Shown one piece after another: positions 33,620 to 43,385 of a stretch of DNA of 64,000 nt. The stretch comes from Bacteroides sp. 43_108 (lineage in GTDB: Bacteria; Bacteroidota; Bacteroidia; Bacteroidales; Bacteroidaceae). The notes under the pieces are model-generated. The model had not been told where the DNA came from and made no database searches. It was given only the letters and a program-made list of their open reading frames with translations. The translations under genes and the position numbers were made by a program. How positions within the stretch are numbered: the first letter of the stretch is position 1; every line of letters starts with the position of its first letter. The stretch lies in contig MNQS01000131.1 of assembly GCA_001915545.1 (NCBI GenBank), forward strand, positions 1-64,000, given 5' to 3'.

Positions 33620-35674
33620 ATGCAGAAAGGTAATATCGGGGTTACTACAGAGAACATATTCCCCGTAATAAAAAAGTTCTTGTATTCTGATCATGAAATA
33701 TTCCTCAGAGAAATAGTTTCAAATGCCGTTGATGCAACACAGAAACTGCGCACACTCATTTCTAAAGGTGATTTTCAGGGTGAAGCTGGTGATCTGACTG
33801 TTCATGTTTCGGTGGACAAAGAGAAAGGAACACTGACAGTAAGCGATAGAGGTATTGGTATGACTGAAGAGGAAATAGATAAATATATCAACCAGATTGC
33901 ATTCTCTGGTGCAAATGATTTCCTCGATAAGTATAAAGAAGATGCAAATGCCATAATCGGACACTTCGGTTTGGGATTCTATTCTGCTTTCATGGTCAGC
34001 AAGAAAGTTGAAGTTATTACCAAAAGCTGGACACCTGATTCAAAAGCTGTAAAATGGAGTTGTGACGGAAGTCCGGAATTCTCTATTGAAGATGCAGAAA
34101 AGGAAGATCGCGGTACTGACATTGTTATGTACCTTGACGATGACTGCAAGGAATTCCTCGAGGAGCACAAGATTGAAGAACTTTTGAAGAAATATTGCCA
34201 TTTCCTTCCGGTTGCAGTTGCATTCGGCAAGAAAAAGGAATGGAAAGATGGAAAAATGGTAGAAACAGAGGAGGACAATGTTATCAACGATACAACTCCG
34301 CTGTGGACAAGAAAGCCTAGTGAACTCAAGGATGAAGACTACAAGAAGTTCTACCACGAGCTCTACCCTATGGCCGACGATCCTTTGTTCTGGATACACC
34401 TCAATGTTGATTACCCATTCAATCTGACAGGAATACTGTACTTCCCTAAGGTAAGAAACAACTTCGACATTCAGAAGAACAAAATACAGCTCTATTGCAA
34501 CCAGGTATTCGTCACAGACTCAGTAGAAGGTATAGTTCCTGACTTTTTGACTTTGCTTCATGGTGTAATAGATTCTCCGGACATTCCTCTTAATGTAAGC
34601 CGTTCTTACCTGCAGAGCGATCAGAACGTAAAGAAGATTTCTACATACATCAGCAAGAAGGTAAGTGACAGACTCAGCTCCATATTCAAGAATGACCGTA
34701 AGGAATTTGAAGAAAAATGGGATGATATCAAGATCTTCATACACTATGGCATGCTCTCAGAAAACGACTTCTATGATAAGGCAGACAAGTTTGCACTCTT
34801 AAAGGATACAGACGGCAAGTTCTACACTTACGAGGAGTACAAGACACTCATAAAAGACAATCAGACAGACAAAGACGGAAATCTTATCTATCTGTATGCC
34901 GGAAACAAGGAAGACCAGTACAGCTACATTGAAGCTGCAAACAGCAAAGGCTATAACGTACTTTTGATGGACGGACAGCTTGACGTAGCAATGGTCAGCA
35001 TGTTTGAGCAGAAATTCGAGAAGAGCAGATTCACACGTGTTGACTCTGATACAATAGACAGACTCATTGTAAAAGAAGACAGCAAGTCGGAGAGCCTCGA
35101 CAGCAAGAGCAAGGAAAACCTGACAATGATGTTCCGCGCACAGATGCCTAAACTTGACAAAATAGAATTCAACGTTGATGCAAACGCTCTTGGAGAAACT
35201 GCTTCACCGGTAATTATCACTCAGAGCGAATACATGAGACGTATGAAGGATATGTCAAGAATTCAGCAGGGCATGTCATTCTACGGCGAAATGCCAGACA
35301 TGTACAACATCGTGCTCAACACAGATCATCGCCTTGTGAAGGAAGTTCTCGAAGCTGGAGAGAAATCTACTGCTGAAGAGGTTAAACCTATAGACGAAGA
35401 GATCGGTGGACTTACTGCTCGCAGAGATGCTATCAACGAGAGCAACAAGGACAAGAAATATGATGAAATAAGCCAGGAAAGCAAGGACGAACTGAGCAAA
35501 TGCGAAAAGGACATTGAAGAAGCCAGAAAGAAGAAAGAGGCAGTCATGGCCAAATATGCACAGGACAATAAGGTTATCGGCCAGCTCATAGATCTCGCAT
35601 TGCTTCAGAATGGAATGCTCAAAGGTGAAGCTCTCAACAACTTCGTAAAGAGGTCTATAGATTTGATAAAGTAA
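33620..35674 (+). CDS. htpG: HtpG (Hsp90 molecular chaperone)
   Basis: A protein of 684 residues. The N-terminal GHKL ATPase domain shows HEIFLREIVSNAVDATQKLR, SDRGIGMTEEEIDKYI and GHFGLGFYSAFMV. A middle domain with NVSRSYLQSDQNVKKIS (the arginine that contacts ATP) and a C-terminal dimerisation domain follow. A charged helical stretch near the C-terminus (KKYDEISQESKDELSKCEKD) is an insertion relative to E. coli HtpG and is usual in Bacteroidetes. It acts in the cytoplasm as an ATP-driven chaperone dimer. It is a single-gene unit with terminators before and after. Confidence 0.96.
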   Translation: MQKGNIGVTTENIFPVIKKFLYSDHEIFLREIVSNAVDATQKLRTLISKGDFQGEAGDLTVHVSVDKEKGTLTVSDRGIGMTEEEIDKYINQIAFSGANDFLDKYKEDANAIIGHFGLGFYSAFMVSKKVEVITKSWTPDSKAVKWSCDGSPEFSIEDAEKEDRGTDIVMYLDDDCKEFLEEHKIEELLKKYCHFLPVAVAFGKKKEWKDGKMVETEEDNVINDTTPLWTRKPSELKDEDYKKFYHELYPMADDPLFWIHLNVDYPFNLTGILYFPKVRNNFDIQKNKIQLYCNQVFVTDSVEGIVPDFLTLLHGVIDSPDIPLNVSRSYLQSDQNVKKISTYISKKVSDRLSSIFKNDRKEFEEKWDDIKIFIHYGMLSENDFYDKADKFALLKDTDGKFYTYEEYKTLIKDNQTDKDGNLIYLYAGNKEDQYSYIEAANSKGYNVLLMDGQLDVAMVSMFEQKFEKSRFTRVDSDTIDRLIVKEDSKSESLDSKSKENLTMMFRAQMPKLDKIEFNVDANALGETASPVIITQSEYMRRMKDMSRIQQGMSFYGEMPDMYNIVLNTDHRLVKEVLEAGEKSTAEEVKPIDEEIGGLTARRDAINESNKDKKYDEISQESKDELSKCEKDIEEARKKKEAVMAKYAQDNKVIGQLIDLALLQNGMLKGEALNNFVKRSIDLIK

Positions 35675-35712
35675 CAGACATATTCAGAACATTACATAAC
35701 CAAATAAAAAGA

Positions 35713-35763
35713 CAGAACCGTATCACATGAGACATGCTCCTCAGTGATACGGTTCTGTTTTTT
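35713..35763 (+). terminator. Terminator of htpG
   Basis: CAGAACCGTATCAC (35713-35726) pairs perfectly with GTGATACGGTTCTG (35744-35757) and is followed by six T. Confidence 0.85.
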
Positions 35764-35903
35764 ATGAATGAATACATTTATAAGGCTGGACAAAAGAATC
35801 TCTAAACAAGTTCACACTCCAATTGGAATAATTCGACAAATGTTCAGAAATAAGAGTTATTCAATTAGAACCGGCTTAGTTATAAAAGCAAGCACAGTCC
35901 AAA

Positions 35904-36755
35904 TCACTTTAGGCGGAATACACGTATTCCCAACTGACTTTTCTGACGTTGGCTATACTGATAGAAAGTAGACTTGTCAAGTACAACTTTTTTATATATA
36001 CTAGATGCATTCAAGAGATGCAACTTTCCATCTTGCCACACAGCAATTCCAATATGCGATGTATCAAGTCCAGACTTTGAAGTAATAATTGCAACAATAT
36101 CACCGGTATGTACAACGCCTATACGGTCTGCGCTTTCATTCAAAAGCGACTTCGGAATATATCTATATGTTTTACCAGAAGTTCGCAGTTCTTTCTGTCT
36201 GATTTTTTGTATCATATCAGGCTTACTTTTAAGATGCTTGTAGAGTTCCGGATGTGCAGACATATAATTTATTGAAACCTTCTGAACTGCTGTGAAAGGA
36301 AAATCATCGGCTGATATTTCACGAATTATGCCTTTCTGTATATTGTCTTCAGCCCACCATGTGAAATAATGCAGACGAGAAGAATAATCATCTATACGTC
36401 CTCCGAAATAACGTACCTTACGAAGATTATTGCAAAAATCAGAAAATGTTCTTTTGTTTTCAATATCGCACAAAGCCAAAGCAAGCACATTTTCAACAAA
36501 AGTAGTACAGTCGAGTTCCCTCAGATTGACGATAAGATGCTCACTGTTGCCATTTTCCAAAGTATGTGCAACATAAGGAACACCTATAAACTTCTTTCCG
36601 AAATAAAGCATTCGGTTCTGTTCCTTTCTTTCCGTTTTTGCCTCCGACAAAATTCGTTCAACAGAAACACTGTCTGATTTAGTGTATTCCACCTTCTGTG
36701 AAAAGGCCGACAGCCCATACAGCCATAAGAATGCAATAAAAAAGAAATACTTCAC
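35904..36755 (-). CDS. DUF1460 protein, amidase-like, exported
   Basis: A protein of 283 residues with a signal peptide (MKYFFFIAFLWLYGLSAFSQ). FIGVPYVAHTLENGNSEHLI, then LRELDCTTFVENVLALALC with the presumed catalytic Cys, and later DTSHIGIAVWQDGKLHLLNA with the His, match DUF1460. This is an NlpC/P60-related fold for which N-acetylmuramoyl-L-alanine amidase activity has been proposed. It lies 50 bases downstream of the GH25 gene and is probably co-transcribed with it. The pair would cut glycan strands and peptide stems of peptidoglycan in the envelope. The activity is inferred from the family. Confidence 0.85.
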   Translation of the reverse strand: MKYFFFIAFLWLYGLSAFSQKVEYTKSDSVSVERILSEAKTERKEQNRMLYFGKKFIGVPYVAHTLENGNSEHLIVNLRELDCTTFVENVLALALCDIENKRTFSDFCNNLRKVRYFGGRIDDYSSRLHYFTWWAEDNIQKGIIREISADDFPFTAVQKVSINYMSAHPELYKHLKSKPDMIQKIRQKELRTSGKTYRYIPKSLLNESADRIGVVHTGDIVAIITSKSGLDTSHIGIAVWQDGKLHLLNASSIYKKVVLDKSTFYQYSQRQKSQLGIRVFRLK

Positions 36756-36805
36756 CGTTATAAATAAAAAAGGTTAAAACAAAACTGGAATTTTATCAAA
36801 CTGCA

Positions 36806-37630
36806 TCAATACATTATTTCCTTTAATGAATGGTGTCCCATAATCTTGCTAATATCCACGTTACCTCGTACTCCGTCAACTCTTCCTTTACAAGTATATT
36901 GCCAAATAATGTAGTCATCATTATTATCAAGTTCTGGCTCATCAACTGTATAGCAAGCAATCATGAAAAGGTACTTTCTAAAGTTTGTGTCAGCAAAATA
37001 TCTGTTATAAAAATTCTTTCCCGTATATATCATCGGACGCTTACCGAAAACTTCTGTCACCAGGCGTAGAAACTCATCCAATCTGCTGTGGAACTTTGAC
37101 AGTGACATGCCACGAGGCATCACTTCCACATCGATTATAGGAATTAAATCTTGTTCCTTTGGATCTACTGTCCGAATAAAATTATCGAACTGCTCTGAAA
37201 CTGAAACATTTGCGCGGAAGAAATGATAACTGCCCACTTTAAGCTTTGCCCGCTTGGCCTCACTTAAATTAAATTTATACGTATCATCTACAAGATTGGC
37301 ACCTTCAGTTGCCTTAAGATAGACATAATTTGCCTTATCTGTCTGCGCAACCCTACTCCAATCTATCCTTCCTTGATAATGACTTACATCAATACCTTCT
37401 ACACATGGGCGCGAACCCAACAAAACAATTACTGGCTGCACAGCTCCGTTAAGTATACGGTCCGGCATCGGCTTCGAAAGAATAGTATCAGGCTCAGCCG
37501 GTGCATACAAGCTTCGCAATAATGATTTATCCTTTTTGTCTTTTCCATTACGATCTCCGGCAGATGCCTGCATCGAGAAAAAAGACAAAACGACAAGTAT
37601 AAGATATATTGTAAATTTAGAAATATTCAT
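36806..37630 (-). CDS. Secreted GH25 lysozyme
   Basis: A protein of 274 residues with a signal peptide (IYLILVVLSFFSMQASA). After a linker of about 55 residues comes the GH25 domain: CVEGIDVSHYQGRIDW with Asp81, YVYLKATEGANLVDDTYKFN, GSYHFFRA, and LIPIIDVEVMP with the DxE pair Asp167/Glu169. It is a muramidase of the Chalaropsis type. It is first in a two-gene unit with the DUF1460 gene and has a well-formed promoter. It differs from the lysozyme encoded at 2851-4200, which carries MORN repeats and a lipobox. Confidence 0.92.
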   Translation of the reverse strand: MNISKFTIYLILVVLSFFSMQASAGDRNGKDKKDKSLLRSLYAPAEPDTILSKPMPDRILNGAVQPVIVLLGSRPCVEGIDVSHYQGRIDWSRVAQTDKANYVYLKATEGANLVDDTYKFNLSEAKRAKLKVGSYHFFRANVSVSEQFDNFIRTVDPKEQDLIPIIDVEVMPRGMSLSKFHSRLDEFLRLVTEVFGKRPMIYTGKNFYNRYFADTNFRKYLFMIACYTVDEPELDNNDDYIIWQYTCKGRVDGVRGNVDISKIMGHHSLKEIMY

Positions 37631-37670
37631 GATATGAAGAGTTATCTTTGCCTTTGTTCAACAACAAATA

Positions 37671-37702
37671 CAAAATTAAGCCAATTTGCTCATACGGTCA
37701 AA
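37671..37702 (-). promoter_or_regulatory. Promoter of the GH25-DUF1460 operon
   Basis: On the minus strand, TTTG (37699-37702), 20 bases, TAATTTTG (37671-37678). The leader to the ATG at 37630 is about 35 bases. The remaining gap up to 37854 shows nothing further. Confidence 0.6.
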
Positions 37703-37854
37703 CCGAGACTGCTGTATTAACTTTTTTAAGTAAAAGACAAGCTTTATCTAACATACCGCCATAAGATTCGATATGAAACAATATATAATGGCAGAATAAC
37801 GACCAAACGTACAAACTTTTATACGCATTTTTATTCATCAATACCTAAAAACAT

Positions 37855-37862
37855 TATATTTG
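37855..37862 (+). promoter_or_regulatory. -7 motif for the ThiE/TenI-like gene
   Basis: TATATTTG matches TAnnTTTG, 81 bases before the ATG at 37943. Confidence 0.4.
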
Positions 37863-37942
37863 CATAAAGAGGCAATGCAGATTCGCATGAGTTTCGAATT
37901 TTGCAAAACCTTCCTTAAATCAAAAAACAATCCTATAGTGAG

Positions 37943-38551
37943 ATGAAGCTTATACTCATAACATCACCATCATTCTTCCTCGAAGAAGACAACATTATAA
38001 ATCTACTTTTCGAGGAAGGCTTAGAGATTCTGCATCTGCGAAAACCAAATTCAGAACCAATATACTGTGAAAGACTATTGAAACTCATTTCTGAACAATG
38101 GAGAAAAAAAATTGTAGTGCATGACCATTTCTACCTCAAGTCGGAATATGGCCTCATGGGAATTCATCTCAACAGCAGGCATCCTGAAATCCCAGAAGGA
38201 TACAAAGGACATGTAAGCCGATCATGCCATTCTCTAGATGAAGTAAAAGAATGGTCCCCAAAATGCAATTACGTATTTCTAAGTCCGATTTTCGACAGCA
38301 TATCCAAAAAAGGATATTTGTCGGGATTTGATGACGACACTCTTAAGCAGGCATCAAAAAACGGAACCATAAACAAGCATGTAATGGCTCTTGGAGGAGT
38401 AACTCTAGAAAATATACCTAAAATTAAAGACTTGGGATTCGGAGGCGCAGTTGTCATGGGCGACCTTTGGAAGAGATTTGACAGTCATTCATCTGCCAAT
38501 TACATGGATTTAGTGAAATATTTCAGTAAACTTAGAAAAGCTGCTGATTAA
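37943..38551 (+). CDS. Thiamine-phosphate synthase/TenI superfamily protein
   Basis: A protein of 202 residues with the TIM-barrel fold of ThiE and TenI: EEGLEILHLRKPNSEP near the start, KIVVHDHFYLKSEYGLMGIH, HVSRSCHSLDEVKEW, YVFLSPIFDSISKKGY and HVMALGGVTLENIPKIKDLG. ThiE joins HMP-PP and thiazole phosphate to make thiamine phosphate. This protein lacks some standard ThiE substrate motifs (for example the QLR(x)K start reads HLRKP and the SxHT-like loop is changed), and no other thi genes are near, so it may be a TenI-like or non-thiamine member. The fold is confident; the reaction is uncertain. Confidence 0.8.
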   Translation: MKLILITSPSFFLEEDNIINLLFEEGLEILHLRKPNSEPIYCERLLKLISEQWRKKIVVHDHFYLKSEYGLMGIHLNSRHPEIPEGYKGHVSRSCHSLDEVKEWSPKCNYVFLSPIFDSISKKGYLSGFDDDTLKQASKNGTINKHVMALGGVTLENIPKIKDLGFGGAVVMGDLWKRFDSHSSANYMDLVKYFSKLRKAAD

Positions 38552-38555
38552 AAAC

Positions 38556-38574
38556 CGGCAAAAATGCCGTTTTA
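38556..38574 (+). terminator. Short terminator of the ThiE/TenI-like gene
   Basis: CGGCA, AAAA, TGCCG forms a small stem followed directly by TTTTAT. Confidence 0.5.
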
Positions 38575-38587
38575 TCCCAATAATATG

Positions 38588-38595
38588 TAAATTTG
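38588..38595 (+). promoter_or_regulatory. -7 motif for prs
   Basis: TAAATTTG, 33 bases before the prs ATG. Confidence 0.45.
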
Positions 38596-38627
38596 CACCA
38601 TTAAAAAACATAAAACAAAATCTTGTA

Positions 38628-39563
38628 ATGAGCGAAGATATCAAATACAAAGTATTCTCTGGTACAAAATCCAGATACTTGGCTGAAAAGATTTGCCAGC
38701 ATTTGAACTGTTCTCTTGGCAATCTAGTTATCACCCATTTTGCAGATGGAGAATTTTCTGTGTCATTTGAAGAATCAATACGCGGAAAGGATGTTTTCCT
38801 TGTTCAATCAACATTCCCGAACAGCGACAACCTCATGGAGCTTCTCTTGATGATTGACGCTGCAAAACGTGCATCTGCACACAGCATCATTGCAGTATGT
38901 CCATATTTCGGTTGGGCAAGACAGGACAGAAAAGACAAGCCTAGAGTTTCAATCGGAGCAAAGTTGGTTGCAGATCTGCTCAGTGTTGCCGGAATTGACA
39001 GACTCATCACAATGGACCTCCATGCAGACCAGATCCAGGGATTCTTCAACGTACCGGTAGACCATCTCTATGCATCAATGGTAATGTTGCCATATGTACA
39101 GTCTTTGAATCTTGAAGATCTTGTCATTGCAACTCCAGACGTAGGAGGTTCTAAAAGAGCCAGCCTCTTCTCAAAGAAGCTTGAAGTACCTTTGGTTCTC
39201 TGCAACAAGACACGCGAAAAAGCAAATGTTGTTGGCAGCATGCAGGTTATCGGAGACGTCAAAGGAAAGAATGTCGTAATCATTGACGATATGGTCGACA
39301 CTGGTGGCACAATCACAATGGCTGCAGACGTAATGAAGAAAGCTGGAGCAAAGTCTGTAAGAGCAATTGCATCTCACTGCGTGATGAGTGACCCTGCATC
39401 AGACAGAGTTCAGAACTCAGCCCTTGAAGAAATAGTATTTACAGACAGTATTCCTTACGCACAGAAATGCGCAAAAGTAAAGCAGCTGTCAGTAGCACAG
39501 ATGTTTGCACAGGCAATTCTTTGTGTAGAGAACAATGAATCAATAAGCTCACAGTACGTATAA
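38628..39563 (+). CDS. prs: Ribose-phosphate pyrophosphokinase
   Basis: A protein of 311 residues that makes PRPP from ribose 5-phosphate and ATP, feeding purine, pyrimidine, histidine and NAD synthesis. VQSTFPNSDNLMELLLMIDA, YFGWARQDRKDKPRVSIGAK (catalytic flexible loop and ATP site), TMDLHADQIQGFFNVPVDHL and VVIIDDMVDTGGTI (PRPP-binding loop) are all present. The length is normal for the class I bacterial enzyme. A strong terminator follows, so it is monocistronic. Confidence 0.96.
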   Translation: MSEDIKYKVFSGTKSRYLAEKICQHLNCSLGNLVITHFADGEFSVSFEESIRGKDVFLVQSTFPNSDNLMELLLMIDAAKRASAHSIIAVCPYFGWARQDRKDKPRVSIGAKLVADLLSVAGIDRLITMDLHADQIQGFFNVPVDHLYASMVMLPYVQSLNLEDLVIATPDVGGSKRASLFSKKLEVPLVLCNKTREKANVVGSMQVIGDVKGKNVVIIDDMVDTGGTITMAADVMKKAGAKSVRAIASHCVMSDPASDRVQNSALEEIVFTDSIPYAQKCAKVKQLSVAQMFAQAILCVENNESISSQYV

Positions 39564-39604
39564 TCCCTAACACATATACGAATACATTAGAGTAATGATA
39601 AATG

Positions 39605-39647
39605 AATAGGAAAAGGTTTCATTTTATGAATCCTTTTCCTATTTTTG
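39605..39647 (+). terminator. Terminator of prs
   Basis: AATAGGAAAAGG with one mismatch pairs to CCTTTTCCTATT (to 39642), followed by TTTTG. Confidence 0.75.
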
Positions 39648-39674
39648 TATTCGAAACAATAATATAAATAAGTT

Positions 39675-40247
39675 ATGAAGAAAACATTTTTAATCTGCGC
39701 ATCACTGATGCTAAGCTTCACAGCCTGCAACTGCAAGTCTAATTCAAACGATGCAAATGTTCAAAATAATGCAGAAGCCACTACAGAAGTTAAAACATCA
39801 AATGATGAACCTGTAACAGGAACAAACGTAGGCGACATGTACACAGACTTTAAGCTTTCTACTCCGGAGGGTGCAGAAAAATCTCTTTCTGAACTCGTGA
39901 AGGGACACAAGCTTATTCTTGTTGACTTCTGGGCCAGCTGGTGCGGACCTTGTAGAATGGAAATGCCAAATGTCGTTAAAGCATACGAGCAATACAAAGA
40001 TAAAGGTTTGCAGATAGTAGGCGTATCATTTGATAATGATATGACAAAGTGGAAAGAAGCAATATCCAAGCTCAACATGACATGGCCACAAATTTCAGAC
40101 CTCAAAGGTTGGGACTGCGCAGCAGGACGCATATATCAGATAAACTCCATTCCTAGTACTATGCTGATAGACGAAACAGGAAAAATCATCGCAAAAGATC
40201 TGCGTGGTGAAGAACTGATTGAAAAAATCGGCGAAATTCTAAAATAA
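39675..40247 (+). CDS. Thioredoxin-fold lipoprotein (TlpA/ResA-like)
   Basis: A protein of 190 residues. The signal peptide ends LSFTACNCK, a lipobox, and is followed by a linker rich in Asn, Thr and Glu. The thioredoxin domain starts DMYTDFKLSTPEGAEKSLSE and carries the redox motif WASWCGPCRMEMP, then GVSFDNDMTKWKEAI and SIPSTMLIDETGKII with the cis-Pro. Proteins of this kind keep thiols reduced in the periplasm, for example in cytochrome c maturation. No cytochrome genes are adjacent. It has its own long terminator hairpin. Confidence 0.92.
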   Translation: MKKTFLICASLMLSFTACNCKSNSNDANVQNNAEATTEVKTSNDEPVTGTNVGDMYTDFKLSTPEGAEKSLSELVKGHKLILVDFWASWCGPCRMEMPNVVKAYEQYKDKGLQIVGVSFDNDMTKWKEAISKLNMTWPQISDLKGWDCAAGRIYQINSIPSTMLIDETGKIIAKDLRGEELIEKIGEILK

Positions 40248-40266
40248 GCAACAATATCTTCAAGAC

Positions 40267-40362
40267 AAACAAACATCTATATCAAATCTGTGAGGTTGTA
40301 ATTGCTGGATAAACAACAATATTTCATACAACCACTCAAGTTGATATAGATGTTTGTTTTTT
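40267..40362 (+). terminator. Long hairpin terminator
   Basis: AAACAAACATCTATATCAA pairs with TTGATATAGATGTTTGTTT. A second stem inside joins TGAGGTTGTA with TACAACCACTCA, and seven T follow. It is longer (about 95 bases) than an ordinary terminator. Confidence 0.65.
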
Positions 40363-40676
40363 TAAAACAGCAAACTTATATTCCTTAAGCAGAAACTTTT
40401 TGCTACCCTCCAATACTAGATTATTTTTTCATTAAAGTAAAGTAATTGGAATATAAGCTCAACTATAAGATATCTCTCCGCTAAAAGATTGTAATCCGTA
40501 TTAACAAACAGTTAATGCACTTCGAACCATGTTGCATAATGTTGCGCCGAAAAATGCAAAATATTATTACCACAATAAAAACGGATTGGATACTGCATTT
40601 TCAGTATTACAAAACACTATAGAGATTTGAAGAGACACAATCTACAAGTCAAAAATTAAATGGCAAAATATCAGAC
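40363..40676. other. Gene-free stretch between convergent genes
   Basis: About 310 AT-rich bases without an open reading frame of note, motif or repeat that I can see. It lies between the terminators of the thioredoxin and phosphorylase genes. Confidence 0.4.
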
Positions 40677-40714
40677 ACAAAAAAGGAGCTGCATCGTATA
40701 TACGACACAGCTCC
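40677..40714 (-). terminator. Terminator of the glycogen operon
   Basis: GGAGCTGTGTCGTATATACGATGCAGCTCC on the minus strand is a near-perfect hairpin followed by six T. It resembles the terminator at 12872-12906 in its GTGTCGTA core. Confidence 0.75.
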
Positions 40715-40787
40715 ATAAAATTTATGTTACACTTTTATCTTATTACACCACAATATTTCCAACTGCAGTATAAAAGACTTATATAAC

Positions 40788-43352
40788 TTATTCAATCCAC
40801 TTTACAAAACAGAAATCCTGTCTGTGTGGCAGAAGTTCATTCTTAGGATACATTCTGTATGCAACCTTGAAGCATCCGGCATTCATGATAGAGTTGTAAC
40901 CCTCGAATGTGAAAAGATTACCATCTCTCTTGACAACCTTAAGAGGCTCTACAGCATAGATGTGATCCTTTCCTTCATTATCTGTTCTGAGAACAACAAG
41001 TTCAAGTCCGATTGCATCGTCAAGTCCCTGCTCGTCAATCACATAAGTAGTCTTGTACTTACGTCCGCTCTGCAGAGTACCCTTCATATCGTATTCCATC
41101 TCAACAGAAACAACATTAATTCTATCCCATCTTTCAGCAACAGCTTCCTTCCAAGCAGCAATTTCTTTAGCCTTTTCAAAGTTGTTTGCTGTCAGCATCT
41201 TAGCTCTTTCTGCCAATCTGTTGTAGAACTTAGTATAGTAATCATCAAGCTGTCTCTTCATTGTGTAATGCGGAGCAACCTGTGCAATAGAGTTCTTTAT
41301 TGTGCGAACCCATCCTTCGCTGTAGCCCTTCTCGTTCTGATCGTAGTACAAAGGAAGGATTTCATTCTCAAGCAAACCGTAAATAGTAGCAGCATCCAGC
41401 TGATCCTGATGATCCTGATTTGCATAAGTACGCTTGTCAGTCAAAGCCCAGCCTGCTCCTTCACGATATCCTTCAAGCCACCATCCATCAAGAACTGAGA
41501 GGTTTACAACACCATTCATAAGCGCCTTTTCGCCAGAAGTACCAGATGCCTCCAGAGGACGTGTAGGGGTATTCATCCAAATATCAACACCAGATACAAG
41601 TCTGCGCGCAAGCTTCATGTCGTAATTCTCCAAGAAAATAATCTTTCCGAGGAATTCTGGTCTACGGCTGATTTCATATATCTTCTGGATCAGTCCCTGA
41701 CCTGCTCCATCATGTGGATGAGCTTTTCCTGCGAACAAGAACTGAACAGGATACTTAGGATTGTTTACAATCTTAGCAAGTCTGTCCAAATCGTTGAACA
41801 ACAGATGAGCACGCTTGTATGTAGCAAAACGACGTGCAAAACCTATCAGCAACGCATTAGGATTGATCTTCTCAAGCAAAGAAACGATTCTTGAAGGATC
41901 ACCCTGATTCTTAAGCCAATCCTCACGGAAAGCTCTGCGTATATAATCAATGAGCTTGTTTTTGAGAACAACTCTATTGTGCCATACTTCCTCATCTGGA
42001 ACATCGTAAATCTTCTCCCAGATCTTTGCATTGCTCTGATCCTTAAGGAAAGACTTGTCAAAATGCTTCTGATAAAGCTGTTTCCACTCTGAAGCACACC
42101 AAGTAGGGAAATGAACACCATTTGTAACATAACCTACATTGTCAAGTTCCTCAGGGAAATATCCCTTCCAGATTCCAGAGAACATGTCCTTTGAAACCTT
42201 TCCGTGAAGCCAGCTTACACCATTAACCCACGAGCAAGTATTGCAAGCGAAAGTAGACATACAGAAACGTTCACCCTTGTCGCTAGGATTAATACGTCCC
42301 ATACCGATGAATTCGTCCCAGCTTATTCCGAGCATACCAGGATAAGCCCCCATGTACTTGCCGAAAAGACCTTCATCAAAGTAGTCATGTCCTGCAGGAA
42401 CAGGAGTGTGTACTGTATAAAGTGATGATGAACGCACGATTTCCAAAGCCTGGTTGAAAGTGAATCCCTGGCTTACATAGTCAACGAGACGCTGAACATT
42501 GCACAGTGCAGCATGTCCCTCATTGCAGTGATAGATATCTTTCTTTATACCGAGCTTCTTGAGTGTAAGCATACCACCGATACCGAGCAAGATTTCCTGC
42601 TTCAATCTATTTTCCCAGTCACCGCCATAAAGAGCATGAGTTATCGACTTGTCGAAGTCGCTGTTCATCTCATTGTCAGTGTCAAGGAGATACAACTTGA
42701 TACGTCCAACATTTACCCTCCATACGTATGCATGAACAGTATAATTATTATAAGGAACGTCAACAACAAGAGGACAACCATTTTCGTCCAACTCGTGTTC
42801 TACTGGAAGATTACCGAAATCCTGTGCCTCATAGTTGGCGATCTGATGACCGTCCATAGACAAAGACTGTCTGAAATAACCATATCTGTAAAGGAAACCT
42901 ACAGCACACATGTCGACATTGCTGTCAGAAGCTTCCTTAAGATAGTCACCGGCAAGGATTCCCAAACCTCCAGAATATATCTTAAGTACGTGGCTCAAAC
43001 CATATTCCATACAGAAATAAGCCACTGAAGGTCTCTTTGAATCCGGCTTTACGTCCATGTAATTGCGGAAGTCAGAATATACCTTGTCTATACGTGCAAG
43101 AGTAGCTTTATCCTTAGAGAGGAATTCCAGTTTCTCATAGCTGAGTCTTTCCAAAAGCTGTACCGGATTCTGCTCTACTTCTTTCCACAAATCTGGATCA
43201 AGATCTTTAAACAATTTTGTAGCCTCCTGATTCCATGACCACCACATATTGTGTGCGATTTCTTCCAGAGGCATAAGAGTTTCAGGGATGTTCAATTTAA
43301 CGTTAACTTCTTTCCAATTAGGAACATTCGCGTTACTTACCTTAATTCTCAT
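40788..43352 (-). CDS. glgP: Alpha-glucan (glycogen) phosphorylase
   Basis: A protein of 854 residues of family GT35. The N-terminal DUF3417 segment ([20 protein letters not shown]) marks the short prokaryotic and archaeal type of phosphorylase. [51 protein letters not shown] and the pyridoxal-phosphate lysine site [15 protein letters not shown] are present. It releases glucose 1-phosphate from glycogen in the cytoplasm. The gene starts 33 bases after the glycogen synthase stop, so the two form an operon for storage and use of glycogen. Confidence 0.95.
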   Translation of the reverse strand: MRIKVSNANVPNWKEVNVKLNIPETLMPLEEIAHNMWWSWNQEATKLFKDLDPDLWKEVEQNPVQLLERLSYEKLEFLSKDKATLARIDKVYSDFRNYMDVKPDSKRPSVAYFCMEYGLSHVLKIYSGGLGILAGDYLKEASDSNVDMCAVGFLYRYGYFRQSLSMDGHQIANYEAQDFGNLPVEHELDENGCPLVVDVPYNNYTVHAYVWRVNVGRIKLYLLDTDNEMNSDFDKSITHALYGGDWENRLKQEILLGIGGMLTLKKLGIKKDIYHCNEGHAALCNVQRLVDYVSQGFTFNQALEIVRSSSLYTVHTPVPAGHDYFDEGLFGKYMGAYPGMLGISWDEFIGMGRINPSDKGERFCMSTFACNTCSWVNGVSWLHGKVSKDMFSGIWKGYFPEELDNVGYVTNGVHFPTWCASEWKQLYQKHFDKSFLKDQSNAKIWEKIYDVPDEEVWHNRVVLKNKLIDYIRRAFREDWLKNQGDPSRIVSLLEKINPNALLIGFARRFATYKRAHLLFNDLDRLAKIVNNPKYPVQFLFAGKAHPHDGAGQGLIQKIYEISRRPEFLGKIIFLENYDMKLARRLVSGVDIWMNTPTRPLEASGTSGEKALMNGVVNLSVLDGWWLEGYREGAGWALTDKRTYANQDHQDQLDAATIYGLLENEILPLYYDQNEKGYSEGWVRTIKNSIAQVAPHYTMKRQLDDYYTKFYNRLAERAKMLTANNFEKAKEIAAWKEAVAERWDRINVVSVEMEYDMKGTLQSGRKYKTTYVIDEQGLDDAIGLELVVLRTDNEGKDHIYAVEPLKVVKRDGNLFTFEGYNSIMNAGCFKVAYRMYPKNELLPHRQDFCFVKWIE

Positions 43353-43385
43353 TTCTTCGTCTTTTTAGTATTATAATATTAAAAT

